This document shows positions 26,561 through 34,241 of a DNA stretch of 64,000 nucleotides, piece after piece; position 1 is the first letter of the stretch, and every line of letters begins with the position of its first letter. Made by a program: the position numbers and the translations under genes. This DNA comes from Belnapia rosea (GTDB taxonomy: Bacteria; Pseudomonadota; Alphaproteobacteria; Acetobacterales; Acetobacteraceae). The notes beneath the pieces were generated by a model. That model was not told the origin of the DNA, did no database searches, and saw nothing but the letters and a program-made list of their open reading frames with translations. The stretch spans positions 45,074 to 109,073 of the forward strand of contig NZ_FMZX01000004.1 of assembly GCF_900101615.1 (NCBI RefSeq), in the 5' to 3' direction.

Positions 26561-27352
26561 TCAGCTCCGGGCTTCGGTGGTGGAGGCGGGGGCGGCGCCC
26601 GGCGGCGCCGCGTAAAAGGGGATGCCGGCGGCGAGCTCGGGCCAGGACAGCGGCAGCGTCTCGGTCAGGCCGAAGCGGTTTTTCGCGAGGAAAGCCGGCC
26701 GCTCGGCGGTGTGCAGCAGGCGGTCGCCGCCGCTGACGCCGCGGACCACCTTCTTGTTGAAGCCGACATCCGACTTCAGCGTGCTGACGCGGTAGTTCGC
26801 GAAGAGCACGGCATCGACATGCTCCTGCACCAGCGCGGAGGCGCTGCGGTGCAGCTTCGGCTGGTAGCGGTCGTAGGGCTCGGTCTCGGGGCTGTCGAAG
26901 CGCCGGATCTCGGCATGGGCGATCAGGATCACGCCCATGCCACGCTCGTCGCGCAGCGCGTTCACGCCGTCGAGGAAGCCCCGCCAGGTGTCGAGCGCGG
27001 CGAGGTAGCCCTTGACGTAGCCGAAGGACTCGATGTCCGGCTGGTTGTGGGTCTGCGCCGTGTGCTGCCAGACCAGCGGCTCCAGCCAGTCGAGGCTGTC
27101 GAGCACCACGGTCTGGTGGTCGTGCTCCTCGGTGTAGAGGCTGCCGAGCGCCTCCATCACTGCGTCGAAGCTGCGCAGCAGCCCGAAGGTCGCGGCGTCA
27201 ATCCGGCCGAGGCCGTCCTCGGTCTGCAGGAAGACCGGGTTCGGCGCGTCGGCGGCGAGCTGGGTCTTGCCGACGCCGGCCACGCCGTAGACGAGGATCC
27301 GCGGCGGGCGCGTCTCACCGCCGCGCCGCAGCGATCGGAGGGAGATCGCCAT
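26561..27352 (-). CDS. Sak4-like RecA-family ATPase
   Basis: A 263-residue P-loop protein with VYGVAGVGKTQLA (residues 21-33) as Walker A and TVVLDSLDWLEPL as Walker B, matching phage AAA or Sak4-type single-strand annealing ATPases. Together with DUF669 and the PD-(D/E)XK protein it forms a typical recombination module. The ATG shares one base with the upstream stop (TGATG). Confidence 0.8.
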   Translation of the reverse strand: MAISLRSLRRGGETRPPRILVYGVAGVGKTQLAADAPNPVFLQTEDGLGRIDAATFGLLRSFDAVMEALGSLYTEEHDHQTVVLDSLDWLEPLVWQHTAQTHNQPDIESFGYVKGYLAALDTWRGFLDGVNALRDERGMGVILIAHAEIRRFDSPETEPYDRYQPKLHRSASALVQEHVDAVLFANYRVSTLKSDVGFNKKVVRGVSGGDRLLHTAERPAFLAKNRFGLTETLPLSWPELAAGIPFYAAPPGAAPASTTEARS

Positions 27353-27540
27353 CAGTGCGCCTCCCCCTTCGAAGCGCGCGGCTTGGCCTTCACAACGTCG
27401 ACCGTGATGTCGCCACCGGCGCGCGCGACCGCCTCAGCAAAGGCGTCGAGCGTCGGCTCGAAGGCGGCGACGTCCTTGGCGCGCGCCATGGCGTCGCCGT
27501 CGAGCGGGATGGCGACCTGGATGCGGAGCTCGTGCGCCAT
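27352..27540 (-). CDS. Small hypothetical protein
   Basis: A 62-residue protein, MAHELRIQVAIPLDGDAMARA to KAKPRASKGEAH. It shares single bases with its upstream and downstream genes (TGATG at both ends), so it is firmly in the early operon. No family recognised; the pattern of a beta strand followed by helices could suit a small regulator or partner of the recombination block. Confidence 0.6.
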   Translation of the reverse strand: MAHELRIQVAIPLDGDAMARAKDVAAFEPTLDAFAEAVARAGGDITVDVVKAKPRASKGEAH

Positions 27541-28049
27541 CAGGCAGCGTCCTTCGGTTCGAGGGTGTAGGAGGGGCGGCCGGTGGCGACGGTGCGCGCC
27601 GGCTCGAACACGGCCCGGATGCGCGGCGGCCAGGCCGTGAAGCGGCTCTCCGGCACGCGGATCTCGGTGGTGACGTAGTCGGCGGGGTCCTCGCCCCAGC
27701 CGCGGATCGTGGCCACCGCCACGGCCAGCTTCGGCTGGTCCCAGGCCGCCTTCTTCGGCAGGTCGGCGACGACCTCGAAGCCCTCGTCGGCGATGCGGGC
27801 ACGGCCGGTGTCCTTGCCCTCGGCGCGACGCACCGCAGCGGCGAGGGCGCCGTAGCGGGTGTGCAACGCGTCGTGCAGCAGGTCGGCGAGGTGCTTGGCG
27901 TCGGCCTTCAGCGCCGCGACCTCGTCGAGCAGCAACGCCAGACGATCGACGGGCAGGCTTGCGGCCTGCCCGGCGTCCATCTCGCGCAGCTGCGCCAGCG
28001 TGGTTCGGTTGGTCATGCTCGTCCCCTCGGTTGCAGCGGTGGTGTTCAT
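27540..28049 (-). CDS. Hypothetical phage early protein
   Basis: A 169-residue protein. The ATG at 28049 overlaps the stop of the small upstream gene (ATGA); a second ATG at 28016 has GAGGGG in front and could be the real start. The N-terminal half looks coiled (LDEVAALKADAKHLADLLHDAL), the C-terminal half globular (VATIRGWGEDPADYV, RFTAWPPRIRAVFEPA). No family recognised. Confidence 0.65.
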   Translation of the reverse strand: MNTTAATEGTSMTNRTTLAQLREMDAGQAASLPVDRLALLLDEVAALKADAKHLADLLHDALHTRYGALAAAVRRAEGKDTGRARIADEGFEVVADLPKKAAWDQPKLAVAVATIRGWGEDPADYVTTEIRVPESRFTAWPPRIRAVFEPARTVATGRPSYTLEPKDAA

Positions 28050-28174
28050 GGGACTGTCGCCAGATCGGCGAGCCGGCAGAGCGCGACGAAGCCGCCGGCC
28101 AGCAGCGCGGCGCCGGCCAGGCAGCGGAGGGCGTCGCGGACGGTCCGCAGGCGCGCGACGGTGCTCGGGGTCAC
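28046..28174 (-). CDS. 42-residue membrane peptide
   Basis: A short ORF with a GTG start overlapping the resolvase-like gene stop (GTGA) and its own stop overlapping the next ATG (ATGA). The peptide VTPSTVARLRTVRDALRCL is followed by one hydrophobic segment (AGAALLAGGFVAL). Double coupling supports it as a real gene. Function unknown. Confidence 0.5.
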   Translation of the reverse strand: MTPSTVARLRTVRDALRCLAGAALLAGGFVALCRLADLATVP

Positions 28175-28533
28175 GGCGTCTGCCCGCCGACTGCGCCGGG
28201 CTCGGCGCACCGCACGCTGCGACCGGCGATCTCGAGCCAGACATGCAGCGGCAGCACGACGAAGGGGGCCGCGCGGTCGCGCCAGAGGAAGAGCGCGTCG
28301 TTGCCGCCGAGCCAGCGCTCCAGCGTCTTGAAGCCGTCGCCCTCGCCGCGCGCCTTGACCTCGGCCTTCACCGGCGCGGCGCCGCGGACGTAGAGGTCGA
28401 CATCGGCGCCGTTGCCGCGGTACCGGACCGCGCCGGACAGCGGCACGCGCTCGGCGCGGAGCCCGCACTTCACGTGGATGTCGACGATGGCCCGCTCGCG
28501 GCGCAGACCCTTGTCGCGGGAAGACTTGCCCAC
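28171..28533 (-). CDS. Holliday-junction-resolvase-like phage nuclease
   Basis: A 120-residue protein with a GTG start at 28533, 8 bases after the preceding stop. It reads GKSSRDKGLRRERAIV, then YRGNGADVDLYVR and APVKAEVKARGEG, in the order of an archaeal-type resolvase or other PD-(D/E)XK nuclease: E (in RERAIV), D (in ADVDLY) and E-x-K (AEVKA). The end, DALFLWRDRAAPFVVLPL, is also typical of such proteins. It may resolve recombination intermediates for packaging. Confidence 0.6.
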   Translation of the reverse strand: MGKSSRDKGLRRERAIVDIHVKCGLRAERVPLSGAVRYRGNGADVDLYVRGAAPVKAEVKARGEGDGFKTLERWLGGNDALFLWRDRAAPFVVLPLHVWLEIAGRSVRCAEPGAVGGQTP

Positions 28534-28541
28534 GGCCAACC

Positions 28542-28916
28542 TCACGCCGCCTGCCGGAGAGCGACGGCGGCGGGCAGTGCCGTGCCGCGACGCGGACGAG
28601 GCCGCACGATCAGCAGGTAGGCGAAGCACTCCTCGCCAATCCGGCGCTGCACGAGATGCGCCCAGCCGCTCTCTGCCAGTCGGAGGGCCCGGTCCGCGAC
28701 GGCGCCCAGCTCGCGGCAACGCTCGATGCTGAGCATCTGCGACTGCGGCGCCCGGTCCCGCGCCAGGAGGCCGATGTGGTAGGTGATGACGTCGCCGGGC
28801 AGCGCATCGGCGAGACGATCGCAGAGATTGTGCTCGCTCATCACGGCGGCTGGCGTCGCCCGGGCATGGGATGCAGCGGTAGGCGGCCGCACGGTGGTGG
28901 TGTGCACGAGGTGCAT
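28542..28916 (-). CDS. Hypothetical phage early protein
   Basis: A 124-residue protein; the ATG at 28916 has GGGAGA 9 bases upstream and was preferred to one at 28940. The middle part, DRLADALPGDVITYHIG and LSIERCRELGAVADRAL, looks like a real fold followed by EECFAYLLIVRPRP. A family in phages starts in the same way, but no function is known to me. Confidence 0.55.
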   Translation of the reverse strand: MHLVHTTTVRPPTAASHARATPAAVMSEHNLCDRLADALPGDVITYHIGLLARDRAPQSQMLSIERCRELGAVADRALRLAESGWAHLVQRRIGEECFAYLLIVRPRPRRGTALPAAVALRQAA

Positions 28917-28982
28917 CGGTCGACTCTCCCTGGAGCGCATGGTCCGGCTCTTGTTCTCTACGGACCGGGGCGCGCGATTTTC

Positions 28983-29567
28983 TCAGCGGGTGCCGACGGA
29001 GCCGGCGCGAGCCAGGGCGCGCTGCGGGCGCAGGCCCGAGGCGTGCAGCCAGCAGCGGAGATCGGCGACGGAGCGGTAGAAGGTGGGGCGGGACTGCGGG
29101 CTGGCGAGCTGCGCGCTCGGCACGTCGCCCTCCGCACCGAGCAGGCGGAGCAGCGATTGCGCGGCGGCTGGCAGGTCCTCCGCCACGCGCTGCAAGTCGA
29201 GCATGACGGCCGGGTCGATGTGATCCTGCTGCGTCGCCGAGCAGCCGCTGGGGAACCCGTCCAGATCGAGCGACAGGAAGACCGGCTGAGGTCGCTCCCG
29301 CTGGAGTCGCGCGCGGTCCGCGACGACGTGGCGGGCGACCAGCCCCACGAAGGTTGACCAGGCACCGCGGGCCGGATCGAAGTGCCGGCTGCGCTGAAGC
29401 AGGGCCACCAGGATGTCCTGGCAGAGGTCCTCCCGATCAGCTGCCGCGAGCCCCAGCCGGCGGCCGCCCCGGGAGGCGCGGTACCGGGCGGTGGAGAGGG
29501 CCTGTTGCAGCCGGGGGCGATCCCAGGCGGGGCTGTCTGCGGCGTTCGAGGGGCGTTGTGTATCCAT
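28983..29567 (-). CDS. Sigma-70 family RNA polymerase sigma factor
   Basis: A 194-residue protein. Region 2 is clear: AADREDLCQDILVALLQRS, then RGAWSTFVGLVARHVVADRAR. The C-terminal half ends in SVADLRCWLHASGLRPQ, a helix-turn-helix-like region 4. It is the first gene of the minus-strand early operon, next to the divergent SOS-type site. A phage-encoded sigma factor could direct host polymerase to phage promoters. The ATG at 29567 was chosen; other starts upstream are possible. Confidence 0.7.
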   Translation of the reverse strand: MDTQRPSNAADSPAWDRPRLQQALSTARYRASRGGRRLGLAAADREDLCQDILVALLQRSRHFDPARGAWSTFVGLVARHVVADRARLQRERPQPVFLSLDLDGFPSGCSATQQDHIDPAVMLDLQRVAEDLPAAAQSLLRLLGAEGDVPSAQLASPQSRPTFYRSVADLRCWLHASGLRPQRALARAGSVGTR

Positions 29568-29803
29568 GTCCGGCTCCGGCATCGCGCTGGCTGCGTCGAT
29601 GACTGGACCGGACCACGGCGTGCCGCGGCCGATTGACCAACAAAGGCGATAAATGCCGGCCAACGCCACGGCGCCGCATTCTTGTCCGGCAGGAAAACCA
29701 GGGACTTCCGGGGCTTGGGCTGTCGCGTGCGCCCCGCAAATGGGTTGGTTCGAAGATTTAATGGCCGGCCAGTGTCGGCTTTGCTGGACTCAAGCCGGAA
29801 CGG

Positions 29804-29818
29804 GAACATACAACGAAC
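29804..29818. promoter_or_regulatory. SOS box, GAAC-N7-GAAC
   Basis: GAACATACAACGAAC is an exact GAAC-N7-GAAC repeat, the direct-repeat LexA site of alphaproteobacteria (GTTC-N7-GTTC on the other strand). It lies between the divergent sigma factor gene and the ImmA gene, 43 bases before the ImmA start. LexA binding is an inference from the motif. Confidence 0.6.
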
Positions 29819-29860
29819 ACGCGCCTTAACCCGTCACGTCATCAACCGAGGCTTACTGCG

Positions 29861-30592
29861 ATGCCGGTGTCCCTGACCTATGCCCATCACCCGCGCACCG
29901 GCGTCCCCGATCGGCTGACGGCCGAGGCCATCTGGGCCGTCGCCGCGCAACTGCGCCGGGCCGTGGCGAGGCAGGACAGCGCCTGGGCGCTGCAGGCCGG
30001 CGCCTTGGCCGCGGCCGCGACCGTGCTGGAGGTGAACCGCCGCCGCATCACCGCGGCATGGGACTTCGCCCACGCGGTGCACGACGAGGACGGCCGGGCT
30101 GTGCTCGGCATCTGCGAGACCGACCCGGCCGCACCCGGCCTGGCGCTCGTGTCGGTTAACGCCGGGATGGTGACCAACCGGCCCGAGCTGGCCCTCAGCA
30201 CGGCGGCGCACGAGATCGGCCACATCGTGTTCGACGTGCCGGCCGCGGTGGACGGGCCCGCGCGGCGCTACCGGTCGGTGACGGTCGATCCCGGCTGCCT
30301 GGACCGGGCCACGCTGCTGTCCGAGCGGCGCGCCAACGAGTTCATGGGGGCGCTGCTGGCGCCGGCGGCGCCCCTGCACCTGCGCCTGGTCGCGCATGCC
30401 CGGGCGGAAGGGCTGCGCATGGTGCACGCGCCACATCGCGGACGCCCCGGATCCAGGGTCCTCGCCCGCGAAACCCCACCGGACGCACTGGCCGGGATCG
30501 TGGCCGCGCTGGCCGGCGACTTCGGCGTCTCGGACAGGTTCATCGCCGTGCGAATCCGACGCTACGGCCTGATTGAAGGAGCAGCGCTGTGA
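29861..30592 (+). CDS. ImmA/IrrE family metallopeptidase
   Basis: A 243-residue protein with HEIGH at 117-121, the zinc motif of ImmA/IrrE peptidases, and ERRANEFMGALLAP downstream (third ligand near E160). Such proteins cut or relieve the adjacent XRE-family repressor, switching the prophage to induction. Its stop overlaps the GTG start of the XRE gene (GTGA). The pair is oriented away from the early operon. Confidence 0.85.
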   Translation: MPVSLTYAHHPRTGVPDRLTAEAIWAVAAQLRRAVARQDSAWALQAGALAAAATVLEVNRRRITAAWDFAHAVHDEDGRAVLGICETDPAAPGLALVSVNAGMVTNRPELALSTAAHEIGHIVFDVPAAVDGPARRYRSVTVDPGCLDRATLLSERRANEFMGALLAPAAPLHLRLVAHARAEGLRMVHAPHRGRPGSRVLARETPPDALAGIVAALAGDFGVSDRFIAVRIRRYGLIEGAAL

Positions 30593-30876
30593 GCTTCGGC
30601 AGGGTCATCAGGGAGCGCCGGACGGCGCTTGGAATCGGCATGACGGACATGGCCGACCGCCTCGGCATCTCGGCGGCCTACTGGTCGCGGATCGAGCGTG
30701 ACATGGAGAGCCCACCCCGAGACCAGCTGATCGAGCGCGCCGCCGCCATTCTGGGCCTGTGCCTGGACGACGTGTTCGTCGAAGCGCAGCGCCTCCCGCC
30801 CGACATGCGCACCGACATGGCGAAGGTCGTGCGCGCCTACCGCCGGCTGCGGGCGATTGATCGGACGGAGAGGTGA
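30589..30876 (+). CDS. XRE-family HTH regulator
   Basis: A 95-residue protein with a standard HTH (IRERRTALGIGMTDMADRL, then GISAAYWSRIERDMES) over residues 5-70. It is probably the prophage repressor controlled by ImmA. The GTG start overlaps the ImmA stop, and the gene overlaps the next one (GTGA at 30873). Confidence 0.85.
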   Translation: MSFGRVIRERRTALGIGMTDMADRLGISAAYWSRIERDMESPPRDQLIERAAAILGLCLDDVFVEAQRLPPDMRTDMAKVVRAYRRLRAIDRTER

Positions 30877-31636
30877 TGGCGAGGCTTCTCCCCCGCAAGC
30901 CGTTCTACGGCCTGGCCGAGCTCTGCGACCGCTGGTCCCTCTCGGACGCCGACATCGCCGCCTACGTCCTGGAAGGCGAGCTGACGTTGTCGGTCGCCGT
31001 CGGCGGGGTGCGGGTCGAGACCAGCGAGCTCGAGGAGGATGCCGACGGCCAGCCGTTCAGCATCCCGACCGGAACGCGCTGGATCGTCGGCACGATGGAC
31101 CTCGGCCGCGTCGACGGGTGGACCGTCTTGCGGAACGGCTCGCACGCCGTCGGGCGCTTCCTGGGCCTGCAGGGCGAGGTGCTCGACCTCCCCGACCAGG
31201 ACGGCGAGCGTGCCACCATGCTCGTCGAGCGCCAGGCGCTGGTGGTGCGTCGCGCCGAGATGGAGCGCTTCCAGGAGGCTCAGGGGTTCGGCTCTGGCGG
31301 GCCGGAGGTGGAGTTCTCGACCGCATCGCCGCGCCGAGAGAAGTCACGCGGAGCGCCGCCCAAGTACGACTGGAGGGGTGCTGGTGCGAGATCGCGAAGA
31401 CGATCTACGACCCAGGGCCGCCGGCGACGCAGGCGGAATGGCTGCGGCTGATCCAGGATTGGTTCGCCGCGCAATTGGGGCCCGACAACGTGCCTTGCGA
31501 CAGTTCGATCAAGCTGCGGCTCAGCCGGATTTGGCCGACAGTGAAGCCGGATGTCGGGCGCCCCTCGGCACTCACTGCCGTGAATGGCGCGGCGACGCAG
31601 CGGCCGACTGAGAAGGGGCGCGCGGCAGGGCGGTAG
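30873..31636 (+). pseudogene. Hypothetical phage protein, broken by a frameshift
   Basis: The first frame (30873 to about 31370) reads MMARLLPRKPFYGLAELCDR, then GQPFSIPTGTRWIVG, and reaches SRGAPPKYDW. After it, a -1 shift continues as EGCWCEIAKTIYDPGPPATQ, then EWLRLIQDWFAAQLGP and IKLRLSRIWPTVKP, to the stop at 31636. In the sequence as given, the first frame instead ends in an arginine-rich tail at 31451. The KYDWE...W pattern recurs in phage proteins, so the gene is probably one base short at the TGGAGGGG run (31371). It could be an error, a real mutation or programmed slippage. Confidence 0.65.
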
Positions 31637-31668
31637 AGGATAGGCAGGACAATGCGTGCTGGATCCCG

Positions 31669-31872
31669 ATGCCCTCGCCGACCCCTGCCAACCTCCACCT
31701 GCCGCCCCACCTCCGCGAGGTCTGCGCCATACTGGCCGCCGGCCTGGTGCGGCTGCGCAGCCGCGCTGCCGAGGAAGCGGCACGTGAGGCGGTGGACAGG
31801 GGAGAGCAGCGCCTACACTTGCCGGCACCTCAGCGCCTGCATGCGAACCGGACCAACCGGAGACCCGCATGA
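31669..31872 (+). CDS. Small recombinase-associated protein
   Basis: A 67-residue ORF, MPSPTPANLHLPPHLREVCA then LAAGLVRLRSRAAEEAA. Its stop overlaps the DUF2924 start (ATGA), placing it at the head of a four-gene run ending in the recombinase and its partner. A like small protein precedes DUF2924 genes in related bacteria, as far as I recall. Role unknown. Confidence 0.6.
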   Translation: MPSPTPANLHLPPHLREVCAILAAGLVRLRSRAAEEAAREAVDRGEQRLHLPAPQRLHANRTNRRPA

Positions 31873-32375
31873 CACGCGCCAGCAAACCGAAAGCCGGCAC
31901 CAAGCCGGTGCCGACCATCCCCGCCATTCCGCCGGCCGACGTGCTGGGCCGCCTGGCGGCCCTGAAGACCGCCGCCACTGCTGACCTGAAACAGCAGTGG
32001 CGGGAGCTCTTCGCCGTGGAGCCGCCGCCCTACAACCGACGCTTCCTGGAAAGCCGCCTAGCGTATCGGATCCAGGAACTGGCCTATGGCGGCCTGAAGC
32101 CCGAGACGATCCAGCGCCTCGAGGCCCTGGGCGAGCAGCTGGACGGCGGCAACCCCGTCCTCCGGCGCATCCGCGGCGACGACAAGCCGATCACCGGCAC
32201 GCGGCTGATCCGCGAGTACCAGGGCGTCGAGCACAGCGTCACCGTGCTACACGACGGCTACGAGTATCGGGGCCGCCCCTACCAGTCGCTGTCGTCGATC
32301 GCGCGCGCCATCACTGGCACCCGATGGAATGGCTGGCTGTTCTTCGGCCTGAAGAACCGGAGGGGCACCGCATGA
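31869..32375 (+). CDS. DUF2924 protein
   Basis: A 168-residue protein: LKQQWRELFAVEPPPYNRRF, then LESRLAYRIQELAYGGL, and the C-terminal LIREYQGVEHSVTVLHDGYE and GTRWNGWLFFGLKNRR, all characteristic of DUF2924. These proteins are found next to serine recombinases in alphaproteobacterial mobile elements. ATG and stop overlap both neighbours. A DNA-binding role is plausible (GTRWNGWLFF resembles other recombinase-associated domains) but unproven. Confidence 0.85.
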   Translation: MTRASKPKAGTKPVPTIPAIPPADVLGRLAALKTAATADLKQQWRELFAVEPPPYNRRFLESRLAYRIQELAYGGLKPETIQRLEALGEQLDGGNPVLRRIRGDDKPITGTRLIREYQGVEHSVTVLHDGYEYRGRPYQSLSSIARAITGTRWNGWLFFGLKNRRGTA

Positions 32376-33724
32376 AGCGCAAGCCAGCCGCCGACGCCGC
32401 CATGCCGGCCACAGTCAGGAAGGTCCGTGCCGCGGTGTACACGCGCAAGTCGAGCGAGGAAGGGCTCGACATGGAGTTCAACTCACTCGATGCGCAGCGC
32501 GAGGCCTGCGAAGCCTACATCACTAGCCAGCGGTCGGAGGGCTGGGTGCTGGTCCGCGACCGCTACGACGACGGCGGCGTGTCAGGCGGCACGCTGGAAC
32601 GGCCGGCGCTGCGGCGACTCCTGGCCGACATTGAGCGCGGGCTGATTGACGTGGTGGTCGTCTACAAGATCGATCGCCTGTCGCGTGCGCTGATGGACTT
32701 CGCCAAGCTGGTCGAGGTGTTCGACGCGAACAGCGTGACCTTCGTTTCCGTCACCCAGTCGTTCAACACGACGACGAGCATGGGGCGGCTCACGCTGAAC
32801 ATCTTGCTCAGCTTCGCGCAGTTCGAGCGAGAGGTCATTGGCGAGCGCATCCGTGACAAGGTAGCGGCGTCGCGGGCGCGCGGCATCTGGATGGGCGGCT
32901 TCGTGCCGCTCGGCTACGACGCGCGCGATCGCAAGCTGCTGGTGAACGACGCCGAGGCGGCGCTGGTGCGCCGCATCTTCGAGGGCTTCGTCGAGACGGA
33001 ATCCGGCACGAAGCTGGTCACCATGCTCCGGGCGGAGGGCGCCACCACGAAGCGCGGCCGCGTCTTTACCAAGAGCGACGTGTATCGGGTGCTGAGCAAC
33101 CGGACCTATCTCGGCGAGGCGATGCACAAGGGGAAGTCGCATCCCGGCGAGCATTTCGCCATCGTGCCCCAGCCGATGTGGGACGCGGCGCATGCCCTGC
33201 TGGCGATCAGCCCGAAGACACGCGCCAACCGCACCCGCTGCCAGACGCCTTCGCTGCTGCGCGGGCTGATCTTCGGCAGCGACGGGCGTGCCATGTCGCC
33301 CACCCACGCGCGGGGGCGCCGCGGGCAGCAGTACCGCTACTATGTCAGCCAGTCGGTGCTGAAGGGCAGCGCCGCGGATGGGCCGGCCATCGCGCGCATT
33401 TCCGCCGCGGAGATCGAGGGGGCGGTCATCGGGCAGGTTCGGGGGCTGCTGCGCCAGCCGGAGGTGGTGTTGGGCGCCTGGCGCGCGGCACGGGTCTCGG
33501 CGTCGGATATGACCGAGGACGAGGCGCGGCTGGCGCTGGAGCGGCTGGACCCGCTTTGGGAGGAGCTCTTCCCTGCCGAACAGGCGCGGATCATCCGCCT
33601 CCTGGTCGACCGGGTGGACATCGGGCCCGGCGGTGCTGACGTGCGGCTGAAGCTGGAGGGGCTGGCCAGCCTGGCGCGGGACTTGGCCAGGCCACCGGCC
33701 GAGTCAACGAGGGCGGCAGCGTGA
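32372..33724 (+). CDS. Large serine recombinase (integrase)
   Basis: A 450-residue recombinase. The resolvase domain has AVYTRKSSEEGLD, with catalytic Ser27, then VVYKIDRLSRALMDF and LTLNILLSFAQFEREVIGERI. A recombinase domain follows (GFVPLGYDARDRKLLVNDAEA, FTKSDVYRVLSNRTYLGEAM), with a zinc-type or coiled C-terminus. Such enzymes integrate and excise prophages at short att sites. The ATG overlaps the DUF2924 stop; the long ORF upstream in the same frame is shadow. It lies at the right end of the prophage as expected for an integrase. Confidence 0.9.
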   Translation: MKRKPAADAAMPATVRKVRAAVYTRKSSEEGLDMEFNSLDAQREACEAYITSQRSEGWVLVRDRYDDGGVSGGTLERPALRRLLADIERGLIDVVVVYKIDRLSRALMDFAKLVEVFDANSVTFVSVTQSFNTTTSMGRLTLNILLSFAQFEREVIGERIRDKVAASRARGIWMGGFVPLGYDARDRKLLVNDAEAALVRRIFEGFVETESGTKLVTMLRAEGATTKRGRVFTKSDVYRVLSNRTYLGEAMHKGKSHPGEHFAIVPQPMWDAAHALLAISPKTRANRTRCQTPSLLRGLIFGSDGRAMSPTHARGRRGQQYRYYVSQSVLKGSAADGPAIARISAAEIEGAVIGQVRGLLRQPEVVLGAWRAARVSASDMTEDEARLALERLDPLWEELFPAEQARIIRLLVDRVDIGPGGADVRLKLEGLASLARDLARPPAESTRAAA

Positions 33725-34122
33725 CCGGCGCGGCGCAGATGCTGACCATCCGCGTGCCCCTGGCGGTCCGGAAGCCGCGGGGTGGTCGGAAGCTGATGAT
33801 CGCGCCGAGCAGCACCGAAAGCAGGCGCTCCTCTGCCGCGGACACGACGCTGGTGAAGGCACTGGCCCGGGCATTCCGGTGGCGACGGATGATGGAGACG
33901 GGCCGCTACGCCACGATCAATGAGCTGGCAGCAGCCGAGAAGATCAACTCGTCCTATGTCTCGCGTGTGATGCGCCTTACGCTCCTGGCGCCGGGCATCG
34001 TGGAGGCCATCCTGGACGGGCGGCAGCCGGATGGGATGACGCTGCCGGTGCTGATGGAGCCATTTCCGGTGGAGTGGGAGGGGCAGCCGCCGGCCATCCC
34101 GTTCTCGACGCAGAGGCCCTAA
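33721..34122 (+). CDS. Recombinase-associated HTH protein
   Basis: A 133-residue protein. Residues about 45-85 form an HTH of ParB/KorB type: LARAFRWRRMMETGRYATIN then EINSSYVSRVMRL-like sequence (KINSSYVSRVMRLT). It ends with VLMEPFPVEWEGQPPAIPF. The GTG overlaps the recombinase stop (GTGA). I recall a similar small protein after this kind of recombinase; it may be a directionality factor, but this is inference. Confidence 0.7.
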   Translation: MTGAAQMLTIRVPLAVRKPRGGRKLMIAPSSTESRRSSAADTTLVKALARAFRWRRMMETGRYATINELAAAEKINSSYVSRVMRLTLLAPGIVEAILDGRQPDGMTLPVLMEPFPVEWEGQPPAIPFSTQRP

Positions 34123-34241
34123 GCTAACAGCCCCGCTGCCGGAGATGATAGGGGCGGATGACAAGCGGGTCACACCCCGGCACACTGATCAATACTTGGG
34201 CGTCGGCCCATGCCACGACGCCCCCGGAGTTGATCGGTTTC

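Larger units (their letters stand above)
1205..34122. mobile_element. Lambda-like prophage, apparently left-truncated
   Basis: Terminase, portal, protease-capsid fusion, connectors and tail tube lie in usual siphovirus order on the minus strand, preceded by a phage replication block and a sigma factor. The right end carries the ImmA/XRE pair and a serine recombinase on the plus strand. After the tail tube gene (1205) no tape measure, baseplate or receptor-binding genes follow; an unrelated plus-strand gene starts within 165 bases. Exact ends are not defined because no att repeats could be recognised by eye. Confidence 0.8.
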
